Of a DNA stretch of 64,000 nt, positions 11,593 through 25,678 are shown piece by piece (position 1 is the first letter of the stretch; each line of letters starts with the position of its first letter). The stretch comes from Progne subis subis (Eukaryota > Chordata > Aves > Passeriformes > Hirundinidae). Position numbers and translations under genes: made by a program. The DNA is taken from contig JAKJHU010000026.1 of assembly GCA_022316685.1 (NCBI GenBank), forward strand, positions 3,658,501 to 3,722,500, given 5' to 3'. Below the pieces are notes generated by a model. It saw nothing but the letters and a program-made list of their open reading frames with translations. It made no database searches and had not been told where the DNA came from.

Positions 11593-12361
11593 GTTTTAAG
11601 TCACAATTAAATGCACTTCAAAAGCCAAAACATTTAAAGGTAGAGATGACTTTGAACATTGGGTATAGACTGCACTATTCTGCACACTGACCTCAAAGCA
11701 CAAAGTTCTAATCTTAGTTTGTACAATAAAATGCACCCTTGTTTTATCTTATTGTTTATCTAAACTCAAAAACATACTGTTTGCAACTTTAAAACAAACA
11801 AAAAAAAGTTGGAGATATATGAACACAATCATCACACTTTTGAGAAGACATGGTCAATTGTGAAACTGTTAATGTGTTCTACAAGTTAGGTAAGAATGTA
11901 TCAACACATAAGTGGTTAAAAGGCAACGGTTTGAATTTAGATAGACATCCTCTCCAAATGTCAACTAGTAAATCACCTACCTAGGATATGATACGTTTTT
12001 CACTCAGAAAATGAAAGCAAAATGCACTTTTGAAATGTCTGTCTTTGGCTGTAGAGCACATAATTCAAAAGAACGGTATTTATGACCTACGCTCAAGCAG
12101 AGAGGTAGAAAACATCATAAACAGTCACAATTCAAAGTAGCACGTATCAAACATCTGATGAACTTCATTACATAAATTCTGACTGCTTTCCTTTCAATGT
12201 TCTGTTCATTTACACAATGGAGTAAATCCATAAAATGAGTAAACACCACATAAGATTACAGAAGTGTTGACATATTCTACTAAATTGCATCACAGCCGCA
12301 TGACACCAACACCTGAGAGTACCAAGCTAAGAGCTTGCCCCCTGTATCTCAGGCTCATCTG

Positions 12362-12384
12362 AAATATATATATATATACACACA
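12362..12384. repeat. AT/AC dinucleotide repeat
   Basis: A run of about nine AT units passes into three AC units. Confidence 0.9.
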
Positions 12385-14327
12385 TCAGATTTACCCTTCC
12401 TTTCATACAATGGAAAAAAAAATCTATATTAAATAAAAACTCTGTAAGACTGTCCACAGCCAAAAATAACAATTCATAATCAGTCTTTATTAAACCATAA
12501 ATTAAAATCTGCTGACAATTAAGATCTATGACATAAAATGCACCTCTGATTTGCAAATCAAAATGTTGCATTCTATATTAAAAGGTGAAATATGTTATTT
12601 AGATGTATCTAACACATTTAGTATTAAATTAGCCTTCTTTATTATCCTAATGAGAATTTTTTCTCAATTTTTAAAACAGTGGTGGGTGCTAGTTACTCAA
12701 AAATATTATTTGAAGGCTTTTGAGAAATATAATCAGTCAGACTAAATCTCCCAGTTCTAGGTTCTTTCTAATACATTTTGAAGAGTGCAATGGTTTGACT
12801 AACCAGCACAATAAAGTAGGAGATATTTAAATGAAGAATTATCCTTGTAATAATGAAATGTGTAATCAGATGATTTATCATTAATAAAAAAATTATCTTT
12901 AAACCATTTAGAGTTATTTGAAGTTTTACTTTTGTTAAACACAGGAAATGTTTCATGGAGTTACAAGAAAATAAATTATACATTAGTATTTCCCCTGGAA
13001 TTGTCTTGCACAGCAAGTCCTAAGACCTACTCTAAGACTGTAAGCAAAATCCTACAATGTCATACCAAAATTTTATTCCCTCTGACATAGGGTATATATG
13101 ATAAAACAAAAATAAACCAGAAATATACTGCAGCCAAACCCTGAAATAATTACAATTTTTAAAATGCTATGAAAAGAATAATTCCATTAATTAAATTGCT
13201 TTTATGCAGCAGTATCAGAACACAACAATATTCATTCTTCTCCCTTTCTTTTTTTGATTACTTTTTTGCTCTTACTGACATAGTGTAATACTGTATGAAT
13301 GACCTAACCAGGAAAAAAATTCTAGATTATTAGTTACTTTCACATTTTGAGACAAAGTTCTCCTTTTTTGCTCTTTACACAGCATTAAGTTTCAAGAATT
13401 TGGCAAGTTTGAATTTCCTTCAATGCTAACCTTAATCAAGATATTTGTTTTTCTTCAAAATATCCTATATCACAAGACAAATGAAGTGTAGCCAAGACAA
13501 TTTATGTCCTAATGTGGCGAGTCACATTCCTTTTTTATTTCCACTTTGACCAAAATTTAAGACAATGGAAGTGGATATTTGTTTAACATTCAAAGATTCT
13601 AAGAAATTTAAAAACCTCTTCCTGTGTCCTGAATACTCACACATAGGTAGCCTCTTAACAATCACTTCAAGACTTCTTCCCCTGTTAATATTTTCATACA
13701 AATTCTGAAAGCAGTCTATGTGAAATCTTTTACCTTTGAAAACTCTAGGGAGATCCCTTCTTGTGGTAACCTGCAATCCTGAGCCAGGGCAACACACTGA
13801 ACAAATCCAGTTTCTTCTTTTTTTGGTTTTACTTTTTCAAATAAAACCAAAACACAACAAAGCCAACAAACAGTAACAACAAAACTAACTACAAACAATG
13901 TACATGTAATAGAAAATATGCTTAACCTCTTTATGACAAGGCTAAATCTGAACTACAGCTGACTTGCTTTAGGCTCTTCTCGCATCGCTGGTTGTATATC
14001 TCAAAACCCTGTCACTGCATAAGCACTGCTAGTTTTCACAGCCAAACTCTATTTTGGACTTAGGTCCAACAGGCCTAATTTCTTTTCCTTTCAATATGTA
14101 CTCTTGAAGATAGCTTCTAACCTATCCAGAAGACATGCTTGACATCTTGACATCCTTCAGTCTTTGGCATTCCTTTAAGCGTTGTTTCACCTCTTCAGAT
14201 GTGACCTTTCTTACACAAGGTTATCCTACAATAATAATCAGCCACTTCAGGATTTGTGATAATAGAAGAGGAAAAGAAAAGCCTTTTTTCTAAAAGATAC
14301 AACAACAAAAAGATCTCCCAGTGGAGC

Positions 14328-14351
14328 AAAAAAAAAAAAAAAAAAAAAAAA
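14328..14351. repeat. Poly-A tract (24 bases)
   Basis: This is a pure run of 24 A preceded by CAGTGGAGC. Confidence 0.97.
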
Positions 14352-15621
14352 GGCAAGATTAAAAACATTTTTTTTTTCCCCACAAGTTTTAGTTGCTAAA
14401 CCACCTATAGTCAAGGAACCATCCATTTGAGAAGAAAATATGACCTTCCACTCTGCGCCTTTTATCTTGGTCGTGCTTTGGGGGTATTTTTATAGATCTA
14501 ACAATTGAACCTTTCCATTTCGTGTCAACTATGTCACATTATTGTAAGGAAAGAAGTTACAACATTGAGTCTTAGATGCTCTTTTAGCCTTTGCCACCTA
14601 CTCGTCAGCAGGTTACCCATTTCTGATTCTCTACAGGTTTATCTGGATGTCCAACAATCCAGACTGACTTATTCCACCACTGGAACAGAATTAGACACAC
14701 TACATAAAGTTAAGAATCCGTGAAGTAGAGATCAATGCCTAGATCTTTCTCTCTTTATGATTTTCACAAAGTCTATAACACTAAACAAGTATAATTAGTA
14801 ATCACTTTTATAAAGGAAATCTGTCAGATCTCTGGAAGGAAACTAAACTTGATCTGTATAGTAAACTTTCTGTGATTACAGTGTTAAATATTTGTGTTCT
14901 AAACAACCATAACCTGAGAGCAAACATAAACATTCCTGTAGCTAACTAAGATCTGAGCCAGAAAAGAAATCTCCTATGATTTTATCACCTTCAACCAGTT
15001 ACCTGTATCTACTGATAAAATAAATTAGGTCTCTCAAAAGTGCACTTTTTTACGGTATAACCTTTTTTTTTCCCCTTCCCCTTAATAACGAGACTGGTAC
15101 ATCTAGCTACAAATACTTTTTGATTATTTAACGGGTCAGCTCTAGACCCATTAGAACAGAAAACCATGCATACAAATTTAGTGAATGCAATTTAAAGGAT
15201 TCTTATAATTATTAAAAATAACAATAATATGGTGAGATAAAGACACTACAGCAACTGTGTCTTTCCACATATTTTTTTTGGTGAGAGTTTATCAGAAAGT
15301 CAGCCTTCATATGAGCACATACAAACATATGTCCACCTAGGTATATACCCCTTTTTATCTTCCATAGTAAGCATGCATTTCTTAAAGACATGCCAAAGAA
15401 CATTTAACCATACTGCCACCACAAGAGCAATAGAAATGACCACGACCAATGCCTCATACATTCCAGGGTAATATTTGACTAGATTTTTTTTTAAGGAGAA
15501 AAAAGTAAATCCTTAGACTCAAACAAAATTCGTTAAACTGCACTGTTACCTACAGACACAATGACTTTTGAAAGCAATGATGCACAATTTCAGGTAACAC
15601 CAGGAACTACTGGAAAGAATT

Positions 15622-15747
15622 AAAAAAAACCAAACCAAACCAAACCAAACCAAACCAAACCAAAAAAAAAAAAAAAAAACAAACAAACAAAAAAAAAAAA
15701 AAAACCAAACAAAAAAAACCCAAAAAACCAAAAAAACCAAAAAAAAC
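15622..15747. repeat. Composite A/C-rich simple repeat
   Basis: The first part is a tandem array of AAACC, seven units long, from about 15627. It passes into A runs of 12 to 18 bases broken by CAAACAAAC, and ends with AAAAAACC units. One strand has almost no G or T for about 125 bases. The antisense frame at 15546-15773 encodes only F/V/W/L-rich low complexity and is not a gene. Confidence 0.95.
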
Positions 15748-16386
15748 ACTTCTGAAGGGAGATTTCTGCCCATGTTCTCAAGCTGTTTCTGAGTTACATT
15801 CTATGCAGCTGTTTTGATTTCACTGATGCATCAGGAATTAATCAGCAAAATTTCTGGCTCATTATCTTCAGAGTTAATTTTTGGGAGACCTGTTCATTAA
15901 GCAGGGTTCTTTCCTCAGTTCTCTAAATTTATTTAAAATAAAAGATAATCTCATATTGAGGCACCACTACCCACTTGGTCATGGGATAAAAATATAATGT
16001 TGCAAGGAAGAAAACTTGGATTTTGTATCCAATCAAAAAAGATTTGTATCCAATCACAGCAAAACAAAAAGCAAAAAAGGAAATCTAGAAATGTTATTTT
16101 TTATCATCAAAACTATGACATATTTTGCTAGCTTTCCACCCATATTTTCACACTTCTAGAACTCCACAGTTGTTACTAGCTTTCTTTTTGGCTGACAGTG
16201 AGTTAAGCTGAAAAGCAAAAAGTTGCCATCCACAACATGTCCCAGTTCCTCATCAGCACCTTTCTTCTTTCTTCTCATGGTGTTGCTGCCCCTCAGGTAC
16301 ACTAGCTTAACTTCATGCACAGTCAGAGCTGGTGCTGACCAAAATGTTTAGTGTTTAGAATACACTCTGATTTTTATACTGGGAAT

Positions 16387-16436
16387 TATATCTATATATA
16401 GATATACTATATATAGTAATATATATATATATATAA
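16387..16436. repeat. TA-rich microsatellite with palindromes
   Basis: The stretch is nearly all T and A, with CTATATATAG and ACTATATATAGT palindromes followed by about eight AT units. Confidence 0.9.
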
Positions 16437-18061
16437 AAAATCTAAATTTCCTTTCTCATCCAAAAAAGTAGAAAAGAAGTTAGGCATTTATAAGAGGCAC
16501 TACAACAGCAAAAATTATATACTGTATGTGCTGCTTCCAAGAAATATTTGATTATTTTGAAGTAGCTGGCCAGAGCTGGCAGTTGAACTCAATTATGATT
16601 CTATCAGGTGCCAGCTAATACATTCAATATTATTTGAGAAAAGATGAAATATAGTAGTCCATGCAAATTAGAATGGAAAGGCCTCTCACTAAGCTGATGC
16701 TGAGTTGCACCTTGCCCATGAATAGGTCATGCATTCAAGATAAAAAAATCTAATTCATTAAAACTAAAGGAGAAAATCAACTTAGCAGAATAATATAAAA
16801 GACCTTTTGTTTCAAAAACACACACCCGCAGAACTTAAAGCAGAAAAACATATAACATGGAATTATGCAAGAGACCTATTTCTCAACACTATTTAGCATA
16901 TGTTGGGATCAGATAATAATAAGGTTGAGGTTTTGCCAAAGGTTGCACAATGCACTACACATGTAACATTTATTTAGGATTATCAAAAGCTGCAGTGAAA
17001 ATTAGGAAATTATTAAACATATACAGAAATGGAGCAGTAGAGCTGGTCCTTTAGGGCAGTTGATTCTTCGTTATGCTTAATGCAAGATAGGCCCCAACCC
17101 ACCAAGAAAACCACTACAGATTAGTATTTTCTGCCAGGCCATGCTGTAAATTGACGCTCATAATTGTACTGGCATGGTGCTCAAGGGGAAAAACTAATTC
17201 TAAACTCAGAGAAATCAGAAGAAGGACTTTAATTCTGCTCTACTAAGCAACAGGGTTATCTTAGAATTTGACAAAGTATATTAAGCACATAAAGAATGTT
17301 TCTGCATAATTTTCTAGAATGATCTGTTGTCCATCTGAACAATTTTGCCTCACGAGCCTAAACTTCTTTCTTCAGATAGTACTCCAGTGCCAAACAAGTC
17401 TTTGGTCCTCCTGATCATCACTTTTTTTCTGTATCTTACCCCAAGATGACATAAATATTTTGTTTCACCTTCACAGGTCCATCATTTGCTTTGGTCTTAA
17501 AGATTTAAAACTCTTTAAATCAACGCTGTGCTTGCCATTACGACAAACAAGTTACTTACCCTTCTTGTGCTCCAATTCTCAAATTTTTCCATTCATTTAT
17601 GCTCTTGCCTCTCCATAAGTACTCTTACCTCTCTCTAAACTATATTTTTGGAAGAAGGCTACTTGATTTAGTAATCAGTGCAAGTAACAAAAGTATCCTT
17701 TAAAAATGGGTCTATCTCTCCAACCTGGTTTCTCCAATTACTGAAGTTTGAAGTGGACATTCACATCCAAAGTGACTAGAAATGAGCACTTAATAGATGC
17801 AATACATTCCTAAGTCATCAAAATATAGTGCTGAAAATGTAGAACTGAATTTATCCGTGCAAAATCACCAATAGCTCCACAGAGTTCTACAGATTGCTAT
17901 TTCTAAAAAATAGCAAACTATAAAGTCAACACTTACTGCAAATAAGACTGCAGAGTGAGCAATAAGAGCAAAAAGGTAGGTTGAAAGGACTTTTGAAGAT
18001 CCAAAAAGTCTAGATTCCTCCCCAAGGCATCGTGACATTATAAGTTTTATTGGGTTGTTTT

Positions 18062-18355
18062 TTGGGCCATGCCCAGATGAATTTTAAAAACCTCTAAGTC
18101 TGGAGGTCTCTCTCTAAGCAACTTGCCCCAGTGCTTAACCTTTCTCCCTGTGAAAAGCTGCCTCTTCCAATCCAACAGGAGTCTCCTCCTCCACTGACAT
18201 TTTGTGGCCACTGTCCCTTGCCACGTCGCTGTGCACCTCCCAGGGGAGCCTGGTTCTGACTCCTCTACTGCCGCAACGAGCTCCCTGCAGTGCTCTTTCC
18301 TTTGTCTCCTGCCAATACAACCTCCAAGAAATCTCAAGGCCTCCCACTCATCACT
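18062..18355 (-). mobile_element. CR1 LINE fragment, antisense
   Basis: The plus strand reads the complement of the CR1 3' region. It has TTGCCCCAGTGCTTAACC, then CTCCCTGTGAAAAGCTGCCT, then TGGCCACTGTCCCTTGCCAC, followed by GTCGCTGTGCACCTCCCAGG and GAGCCTGGTTCTGACTCCTC. This matches the order seen in other avian CR1 copies. Its right end, near 18355, is blurred. A 132-codon minus-strand frame (18047-18445) crosses it, but its product has no family similarity and the CR1 tail is normally non-coding, so I do not call it a gene. Confidence 0.85.
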
Positions 18356-18703
18356 ATATTTTCTTGACCTCCTTCTTCTTTTGGAGCACTGCAAATTTGG
18401 CATGGCTGTTCCACTGCAATGGAAGAGAAGAATTCCGTGCCCCAACCCTGCTGCTGTTCCTGCCCTTCCTTACTGTAAGGGCACTTTCCACCTGTAATTC
18501 TTGTTCCACCAGATCCCTGTACCCCTTTCCATGTGACTTTTGGTAGCCAGGCTGCATCATTGCACTGGGTAATCCCAAATTAGATGCAGAACTTCTGCTG
18601 AGCTGTCTGTGTGAAGCATATATTTACAGTTTTATATACAGATACTTTTGTCCTAAGAAACTTAAGCCTAAACTAGGTGAGACAAGTAGATGAAGTCAGG
18701 ATT

Positions 18704-18739
18704 CAAAACAAAACAAAACAAACTAAACTAAACTAAACT
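18704..18739. repeat. AAAAC / AAACT pentanucleotide repeat
   Basis: AAAAC units pass into a run of AAACT units, a single-base change of the repeat unit along the array. Confidence 0.93.
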
Positions 18740-19673
18740 GTTCAATTGCGAAAGACACAGTCATTAAAAAGAAGGCTGGTTAAAACTTTTAGAACAGATT
18801 CAGAGGGACTATGAAGATAAATACTAATTCAGGAGCTTCTGCTCAGAGTGTGGGATACAGGTGATTGAGAGGCTCAAATGCAGCAATGGGTGATAGAAAT
18901 AAATAAAGCAATAGTATTAGAGGACTAGCTGACTGTAAGTCATAAGAATAAAAGAATGATTGAAAGCAAAATAAGATATGTACAACCTTAGGCCTGCCAC
19001 TCTTGTCTTCATTCAGCTATTTATTTTTCACTTCTGAGATTCCAATTAGGCAACATCAAAGATACACAAGCCACTTTAGGTACAAAAAGGTCTTCAAAAA
19101 GAGAAGTAGTACTGCAGTGTGTCTGTACTATCTGACAAGGAAGAGTTCAATAAACCTCTACTGCACTTGAACAATGAGGAGTGAAAAGTATAACCTTAAA
19201 ATATAAGTGATGGAAAGAAATAAGCATGCGCCTGAAAGGAAATCTCAAATTCATCATCCTAAGCTTTCAAAGACAAACTTTAAACAAGATGGAGAGAGCT
19301 GAAAATACCTATTCATTTTGGTTGTGAGAAAAACCAATCTCTCATGCCTTTAGGCAGTACAGAATTATGTGGTCTTTTGAACTGAAAAAGTGCAAACTGT
19401 AGAGGATCAGACTGAATAAACGTTAAGATACTAGTCTCACAAGGCCTTTGGGAAACTACTCAGTAACAATATTTTTGAGATGTCACTTACAGGAATGGTG
19501 TATTTGTTGTAGTTATATACAACTTGCCGAGTAACCAAATAAAAATGAAAGGATGTGTATGCAACAAGGAATAGAGTCAAAGACAAAGGAAATATCTTCA
19601 TGGGAACATGTAACACATATAAAGAGACCCATCATTTTAAGGTAAATTGTAAAGAAAGAAGGTAAAACAAACA

Positions 19674-19710
19674 AGCAAAGAAAACAAAACAAAACAACAA
19701 CAACACCACC
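19674..19710. repeat. AAAAC / AAC simple repeat
   Basis: AAAAC units change to AAC units and then ACC. Confidence 0.9.
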
Positions 19711-21986
19711 AAACTCAAACTGATAACTTTCAACTGGGCTATGCTATAGGAAATACGAAGTGGAAAAATATTAATCTGTTTCAAATGTTGAAAAGTTGGT
19801 CTGATTAGTAGGGCTCTTTCCCACAGGTTATGTAAAGATTTGACATGCAGAATTCATTTAGTCCTTATAGGAGGAAGAAATCTCCTTATCACACTAAAGG
19901 CAGACTAGCAACTGGATGAGGAACAGTTTCTGAAATCTGTAAATTTTATTACAGCTACAGTGCTGCTGTTATAGCTACTTCAGAGTTACAGAAATTAAAT
20001 GTATATATGTATGTCTGTAGAAGGCTTTTTGAATAAGTCCTCGTGTTGATCTCGTTGCATAGACCTGCCTTCCTGAAGACAAATTTTTGGTGCACTTCAT
20101 TCAGGCTACAAGAATGGTGACAACTGTGCAGAAGCCCTTTTTTCTCTATGATGGGAATGATAATACCAACAAAATCCACCTCCATTGCAATTCTTTCTCT
20201 GATGTTAAGCTGAAGTATCAGTAAAAAGATGAGGCCCTTGGCTGAGGATCTCAGTATATCTCAAGGTTGAGATCCAACTCAATATGCAAATATATTTTGC
20301 CCTGGTGAGCCAAAATTAGGCAGAATATAGGTAAAATTTTCAATATCTAGTATATTGCTTATAATATCATAAAAAAGTATTTACAAACCCTGATTATTTG
20401 GTCTAAGCCTGTAATCCTCTTTAGGAGTAAGATATCTACAACATAAATACCTTCTTGAGGGGAAAAAATCAACTTCTTTATGTGGAAACCTATAAAATCA
20501 ACTACATCTTCTTGTGAAAAGAAAAAGATAAGAAGGCATAAAGGAGCTGACTCTAACTGACAATCTGAAATAATACTTCAAGAAGAGCAAAAAACAGGTT
20601 TAGTCATGCTCTTCTTTTCTCTTATCATATGCCACAAAAAGTTTTCAATCTTTCTTAAATGACATATTTTTACTTTATTGAATTCTTCATTTCATCTCTT
20701 TTATTCTTTAATTTCTACACTTTTTAATCAATTGCTAAAATTGGTCAGCAGTTCTGCACATCAGGTACACAATACTTCCTTTTATTGTCATGAGATACAT
20801 GAGAGACAGGAACTCAAAAGACCATTCATTATGTGCAGTCCATACACTATCATTTCCTGTGGACAATATATGTTCACAGTTTTTGCAGAAATGAGGCCAA
20901 ATTTGATTTAAACTATCCATTTGAAGTTCCTTGTTTCTGCAATTATTCAAAGTCCATCTTTGTTCCAAATATAATGCTCTCTAATGTCAGGACTCTATAA
21001 AAATGGAGCAAATAACTTGGACCTTTAATGTAGCTATAGCTAAAATAAAGACAGAAGCGAAAATATAGAGTGGACAGTAATGAAAAAGTAATTAAAAAGT
21101 GTAAAGACATAAGGGAAAAAGTGGGGAACTGTGAAGACAAGAACTCAGCAGGAATAACAATTGCCCCATCCTCAGATGCCATGGAGGTCAACAATTACCT
21201 GCCTGAGTGGTAGTTGTCAGGGTCTCAGCAGGTCCTCACATTGAAGTAATCAGGCATTATATCGTTCTGTCTGGGAGAAGCTTATCTACCTAATGTTTCT
21301 ATCAGAAAATAAATTGCTGTCTACTCATAAATTCAGTAAATTTCTGCCTGCAAGTCTCTGGGGTTGTTAAGAGTTGCTCAAATAAGTGACACAGTAAAGA
21401 AAGAGTATAGAAAAGAAAAGAATGGTTTGATTAAAGAGTTATCAGTTTAAATTTACTAAAATTGCAGTTTTTAGAATAAGAGAATGAAGTTGGCCTTCAG
21501 GTTTTGCAAGATGAACAACATCGCAAATTCAGAAAACCAGTTCATATTTTTAAGTCTCAATGCTGATAAAACAGTGTTTTTTAAACAGCTGCTTCATTTT
21601 GAATCTGACTTTTGTGGTAACATCATGAAAGCATAGAGAAGAGCAAAGTGTTTCCTTTGGAGGTAACACTGTATGTGGATATTACAGAAAAGTAATTATA
21701 AAAAAACTTTGGTGCCACATCAAGATCACCAGCAACCTACAGAGATTGACTAGACAGACTGATGGGCTAAAGACCTTGTCTACAAGTCGATTTGTATGAC
21801 ATTCTTCTTCCAGTTCCCATTTTCCTGTGTACAATGTTGTTGCCAGAATGTTGACAATCTTCAGAAGATTAAAAAAAAAATGCTATATTGATGTGTCTCT
21901 AATTAGTTTGCAGATGCCATAAACCTACTTATATATTGACTACTGCTTAAAAAAAACAAAACACATGAATCTAGAAAGTGCAGATT

Positions 21987-22012
21987 TGGGGGTTGGGGGG
22001 ATCGGGGGGAGG
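21987..22012 (+). repeat. G-rich tract
   Basis: G runs of five, six and six are separated by TT and ATC, followed by AGG. It could form a two-layer G-quadruplex; a fourth three-G run is missing. Confidence 0.85.
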
Positions 22013-22080
22013 AAGAGGTATCAAGTACCAAATGGCATTAATTCATGAGCATTAATTTGAATTAATTAATCAAAGTCCCA

Positions 22081-22112
22081 AACAAAACAAACAAACAAAC
22101 AAAAATATATAT
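22081..22112. repeat. AAAC repeat followed by AT units
   Basis: About five AAAC-type units run into ATATATATA. Confidence 0.92.
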
Positions 22113-22507
22113 ACAAGTTGCCCTTTAATACAAGAGTGTTTTAATGAAACCAGTCATCTTTCACCTAGTCTAAAACATGAATGCTAAATATACAAGCATC
22201 TATGTTTTGGGATTCCTCCAAAGTTAAGAAAAGTAAAGTCCTGCTTTTAAAAGCAAAATTATAGCTATATGTTGCAAAAATGTATGTGCTCACAAGTCCC
22301 AAAACTTGTAACAAATCCATTTAAATGAATCACATGCACGGAAACACTCTTGAGTTTTGCTCTGCAGGGGAGTCACAACAGTCATTAAAACATATTAAGC
22401 TCCATGATAAATAGAGCAAGTGCTCATTATAATATAATGAGTAAATTATCACACAATGGTCCTGTGGAGGAAACTCACCTCATTTCAAGAATGTTATACC
22501 TCTTTTC

Positions 22508-22508
<1 letters not shown>

Positions 22509-22543
<35 letters not shown>
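22509..22543. repeat. Poly-A tract (35 bases)
   Basis: This is a pure run of 35 A. The plus-strand frame at 22404-22616 runs through it as poly-lysine and is not a gene. Confidence 0.97.
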
Positions 22544-22546
<3 letters not shown>

Positions 22547-23074
22547 AGGCAAACATAAATGGGGACATCTCCTCTCTCAGTTCAGAACTAGAAAACTTAT
22601 AGGTATGTTGATATGACATAGCATAGCCAACACACTACCATAATGTAACAACATAAGCCAAACTGGCTTCAGTAGTACAGGAGGCATTAATAGTTTTAGG
22701 AAATCAGTCATCCCCTGACCTACATAGTCTGAAAGAGCTCAAGTTCATTAGACTTCAAGTCACAATGCAAGGCTACATTGTCAATTGTCTTCTTGCTGAC
22801 TTTCCTTGAGAGGTATTTATAAACCTCTTGAATAGGTTTTCATATAGAAGGCTACTTTTCAGAGGTTCTTACAAAGGAACATCCCTCTGGTCATCCTTTC
22901 CATTCATCTGCCTCATGGCTAAAGAAAGAATATCAAAATAATGGTGCCCTGTTTTCTTTCCCTGCATTCAGCCTGTTGCTCCCGCAACTTTCTCTGTTTT
23001 AGATCTGGAACACGACAAACCTTCCTATAAAATGACATAGCTCTCTAATCCAGTAGAAAATTAACCCAGGGGGG

Positions 23075-23091
23075 AAAAAAAAAAAAAAAAA
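23075..23091. repeat. Poly-A tract (17 bases)
   Basis: This is a run of 17 A preceded by six G. Confidence 0.95.
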
Positions 23092-25504
23092 GTCCTAGGG
23101 AAAAGCATCAACTTGTTGGCTGAATAATTTTGCATACATGCTCCGTAAGCTCCTTTATGCTCTCAATTCTCTCGTAACACATATCCAGCTATGAACTCCT
23201 CCTTAGATCAAGAGGTCTCCAACATTATGCTTTTCCCTTATAGTTTAAAACATGGTTGGCATTAGAATGATGCAGTTGTTTGAGTGTGATCTGAGAAATA
23301 CAAAGTTCCTCCTCCAGGAAAATATTCATGTAACATGATCTCTCCACCTAAGGAGATCTAAACCTATTGTCCAATTTAGAACACAGAAGTGGCATGCACT
23401 GTCAAGCCAATGCATTTATGTCCCAGCAGCCAGTTGGGCACTGAACCACAGCACTTGCTCAACTCTGGGGACCCACTCCATGTCTAAAATCTGTGCACAG
23501 TCTGCATGCCTGTAATGTGCCTGCTAAACACCTGGGAAGAGGAACCTGATGTTTGAAGAGACTTATGGCAGCAGGTCACATTATGTGTGCCAGACTATCT
23601 TCCCACTCTGCCGCCACTAGGGACAGTTTTGGTGCACACACTCTGTTAATGCACAGGGAACTGTATGCCTTGGATAGCTGTCTTGAGAGTATACAAGATA
23701 ACAAATAAATCCAGTTTAGGAAACACTAGACCTTGTATGAATCAACTGTCAATGTGAATACTCTGTCAGTCTTTACCTGACGCTGAAAGAAGCTCAACCA
23801 GCTAGAAATGTTGAGTTCCACTTGAAAAAACATGTTAACATGCTGGTTGTCTTGACATTTTCCAAAAGCATTTAGAAAGGTTTCTAGTACAAAGCTGCAC
23901 AGGATTTCAAAGTGTTAGTTGTGCATTCATTGAAAATGAATGAGTATAAGAACAAACATGATACTTTTTTCACCAGTTTTCTAGGAGAAGTTTCTTATGT
24001 GGTTCATAGCTTAAAAACAAAACAAAACAAAAACCCAACTAAACATACAATGTTAAATGAACTGATTATTTTATACCTTCCCTCCTGCAAATAGAAAATA
24101 TTTAAGATGTCTCTAGCCTGAATAGTCAAGATAATAACTCTGAGCTCAAATTCACTCATATGAATGCAAGAATTCATGCTTTAATGAACAGCAAATATAT
24201 AACAGATTTTCTTCATCAGAACAGTGTGTGGAAATTGCATGTAATAAATGACGCATAGTTTTTTTCTTGATTTTATTACTTCACTAAGAAAGCTTATTAT
24301 TTATTGGAAGACCAAATGTAAAACATACAAGAAATAGTGATTGAGGGCTGTAATCCAAACATAAATTGCTTTCCCAGTATTTTTAAATATTGGCAGTTGC
24401 CATGAGCATTTAATGGCTAACATGCTACAATGCTCATATGCCCCAGTTTTATTTCACCTCTCCTGAAACCCAAGATTTTACATTTAGAACAGTCAGCACT
24501 TCCTAGTTGCTAATACAATACATCAATGTTAAAAATACCTTTTTACAGTCAAAATAAATCTTTCTCACTATTGAATGAACTAAAGGAGCTACCTCCCTCT
24601 TAGCAACTCCTGTTTCCTTCAAATAAGCACAAACATGCATACACACTCCAACAGCCTGAAAATTAATAGCACATTATTAGCCTGACACTATTGAAAAAGT
24701 ATTAATTTTTCACTAAATTATAGGAAGGTTCTCTACTGAAGAAGCATTTGTATTTTACATATAGTGCAACATATGGATACACTGAGGGTATGTATGTTGT
24801 ATGTATGGATACACATCACTGAGACAGTCTCAAACATGCCTCTGAATATCTCAAATACTTGCCCTGCAATTATAGAGATTGTATTCAGGTTTTTATTTAT
24901 TTTTTATTTTTAATATTTGTTCTATTAATTGTCATATCATCAACAGCAGAATATAACTCAAAGTTTAATTGAATATAAGCCTGAGAAATTCCACCCCAAA
25001 TGAAGTGTCTTCTTAAGCCTCCTTCAAACAGCTGTTTACAAGTAAAAGACACAACAAGATTATTTTCTCTGGTATAATTACTGAAAATGAAAGCAACCAG
25101 AGTCTCTTGAACCAGAAGGTTTTCCTTCACAGCAAGAACAAGATGTAAAATAAACAGAATTCAAATCCAAATGTATGACTTTTGTAGAACAATATCCTAC
25201 TGATTTGGTTGACTAATCATAAAATTCAAAAAAATCAGTTCATATAATAATGAAAATACACATTCTCATCCGTGAATGTAAGAAAACAGGACAAAAAATT
25301 GCTCAGCCTGGTGGCACACAATGTTACCTGTAATTTTTACATGCTTTTAGAGTACCAAACATTGTGGTTTTTTTTAAAGTTAGTATTAATTTCTTTGTAC
25401 CTTCTCAAAGAAAATGTGTGTGCACACACACCATATATACACTCATAGCTGTGCTGTAAAGCTTAATGGCAATTAATTACAAAACAACACAGTGCATGAT
25501 GGAG

Positions 25505-25678
25505 ACACTGGAATAGGCTGCCCAAGGAATGTGTCACTGTCCCATCCTTGGCTGTGTTGAGGATTTGAGTAACCTGGTCTAGTGAAAAATGGCTACACCT
25601 GTGGCAGGGCAGAGCAGGTTGGATTAGATGTTCTTCAATAGTCCCTTTCAACCAAAACCATTTCATGATTCTGTGATA
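25505..25678 (+). mobile_element. CR1 LINE 3' tail
   Basis: This short fragment has GACACTGGAATAGGCTGCCC, ATCCTTGGCTGTGTTGAGGA, a GGTTGGATTAGATGTTCTTC stretch, CCCTTTCAACCAAAACCATT and the diagnostic tail CATGATTCTGTGAT. Only about 170 bases of the element's end remain. The tail is well preserved, so the boundary at 25678 is fairly secure. Confidence 0.9.

Larger units (their letters stand above)
11114..18061. other. AT-rich non-coding DNA with simple repeats
   Basis: No gene is supported in this 6.9-kb stretch. It holds A tracts at 11563-11589 and 14328-14351, AT dinucleotide patches at 12362-12384 and 16387-16436, an A/C composite repeat at 15622-15747, and a 14-base direct repeat (TTTGTATCCAATCA) at 16022-16035 and 16043-16056. 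The longest frames, 12290-12571 and 13522-13797 on the minus strand, reach 93 codons with no recognisable similarity. Confidence 0.6.
18356..25504. other. AT-rich non-coding DNA with simple repeats
   Basis: No gene is supported in these 7.1 kb. Simple repeats are listed separately. Overlapping frames at 20678-20968 on both strands and 20943-21194 (minus) are under 85 codons and unidentified. The sequence around 23400-23640 has somewhat higher GC, but I see no exon structure in it. Confidence 0.6.

Noticed and set aside
13522..13797. 91-codon minus-strand frame with many basic residues
   Set aside because: It looked briefly like a gene fragment, but I recognise no family and there are no supporting splice sites.
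18047..18445. 132-codon minus-strand frame
   Set aside because: Most of it is an antisense-oriented CR1 tail, which is normally non-coding, and the product matches no CR1 protein domain I know.
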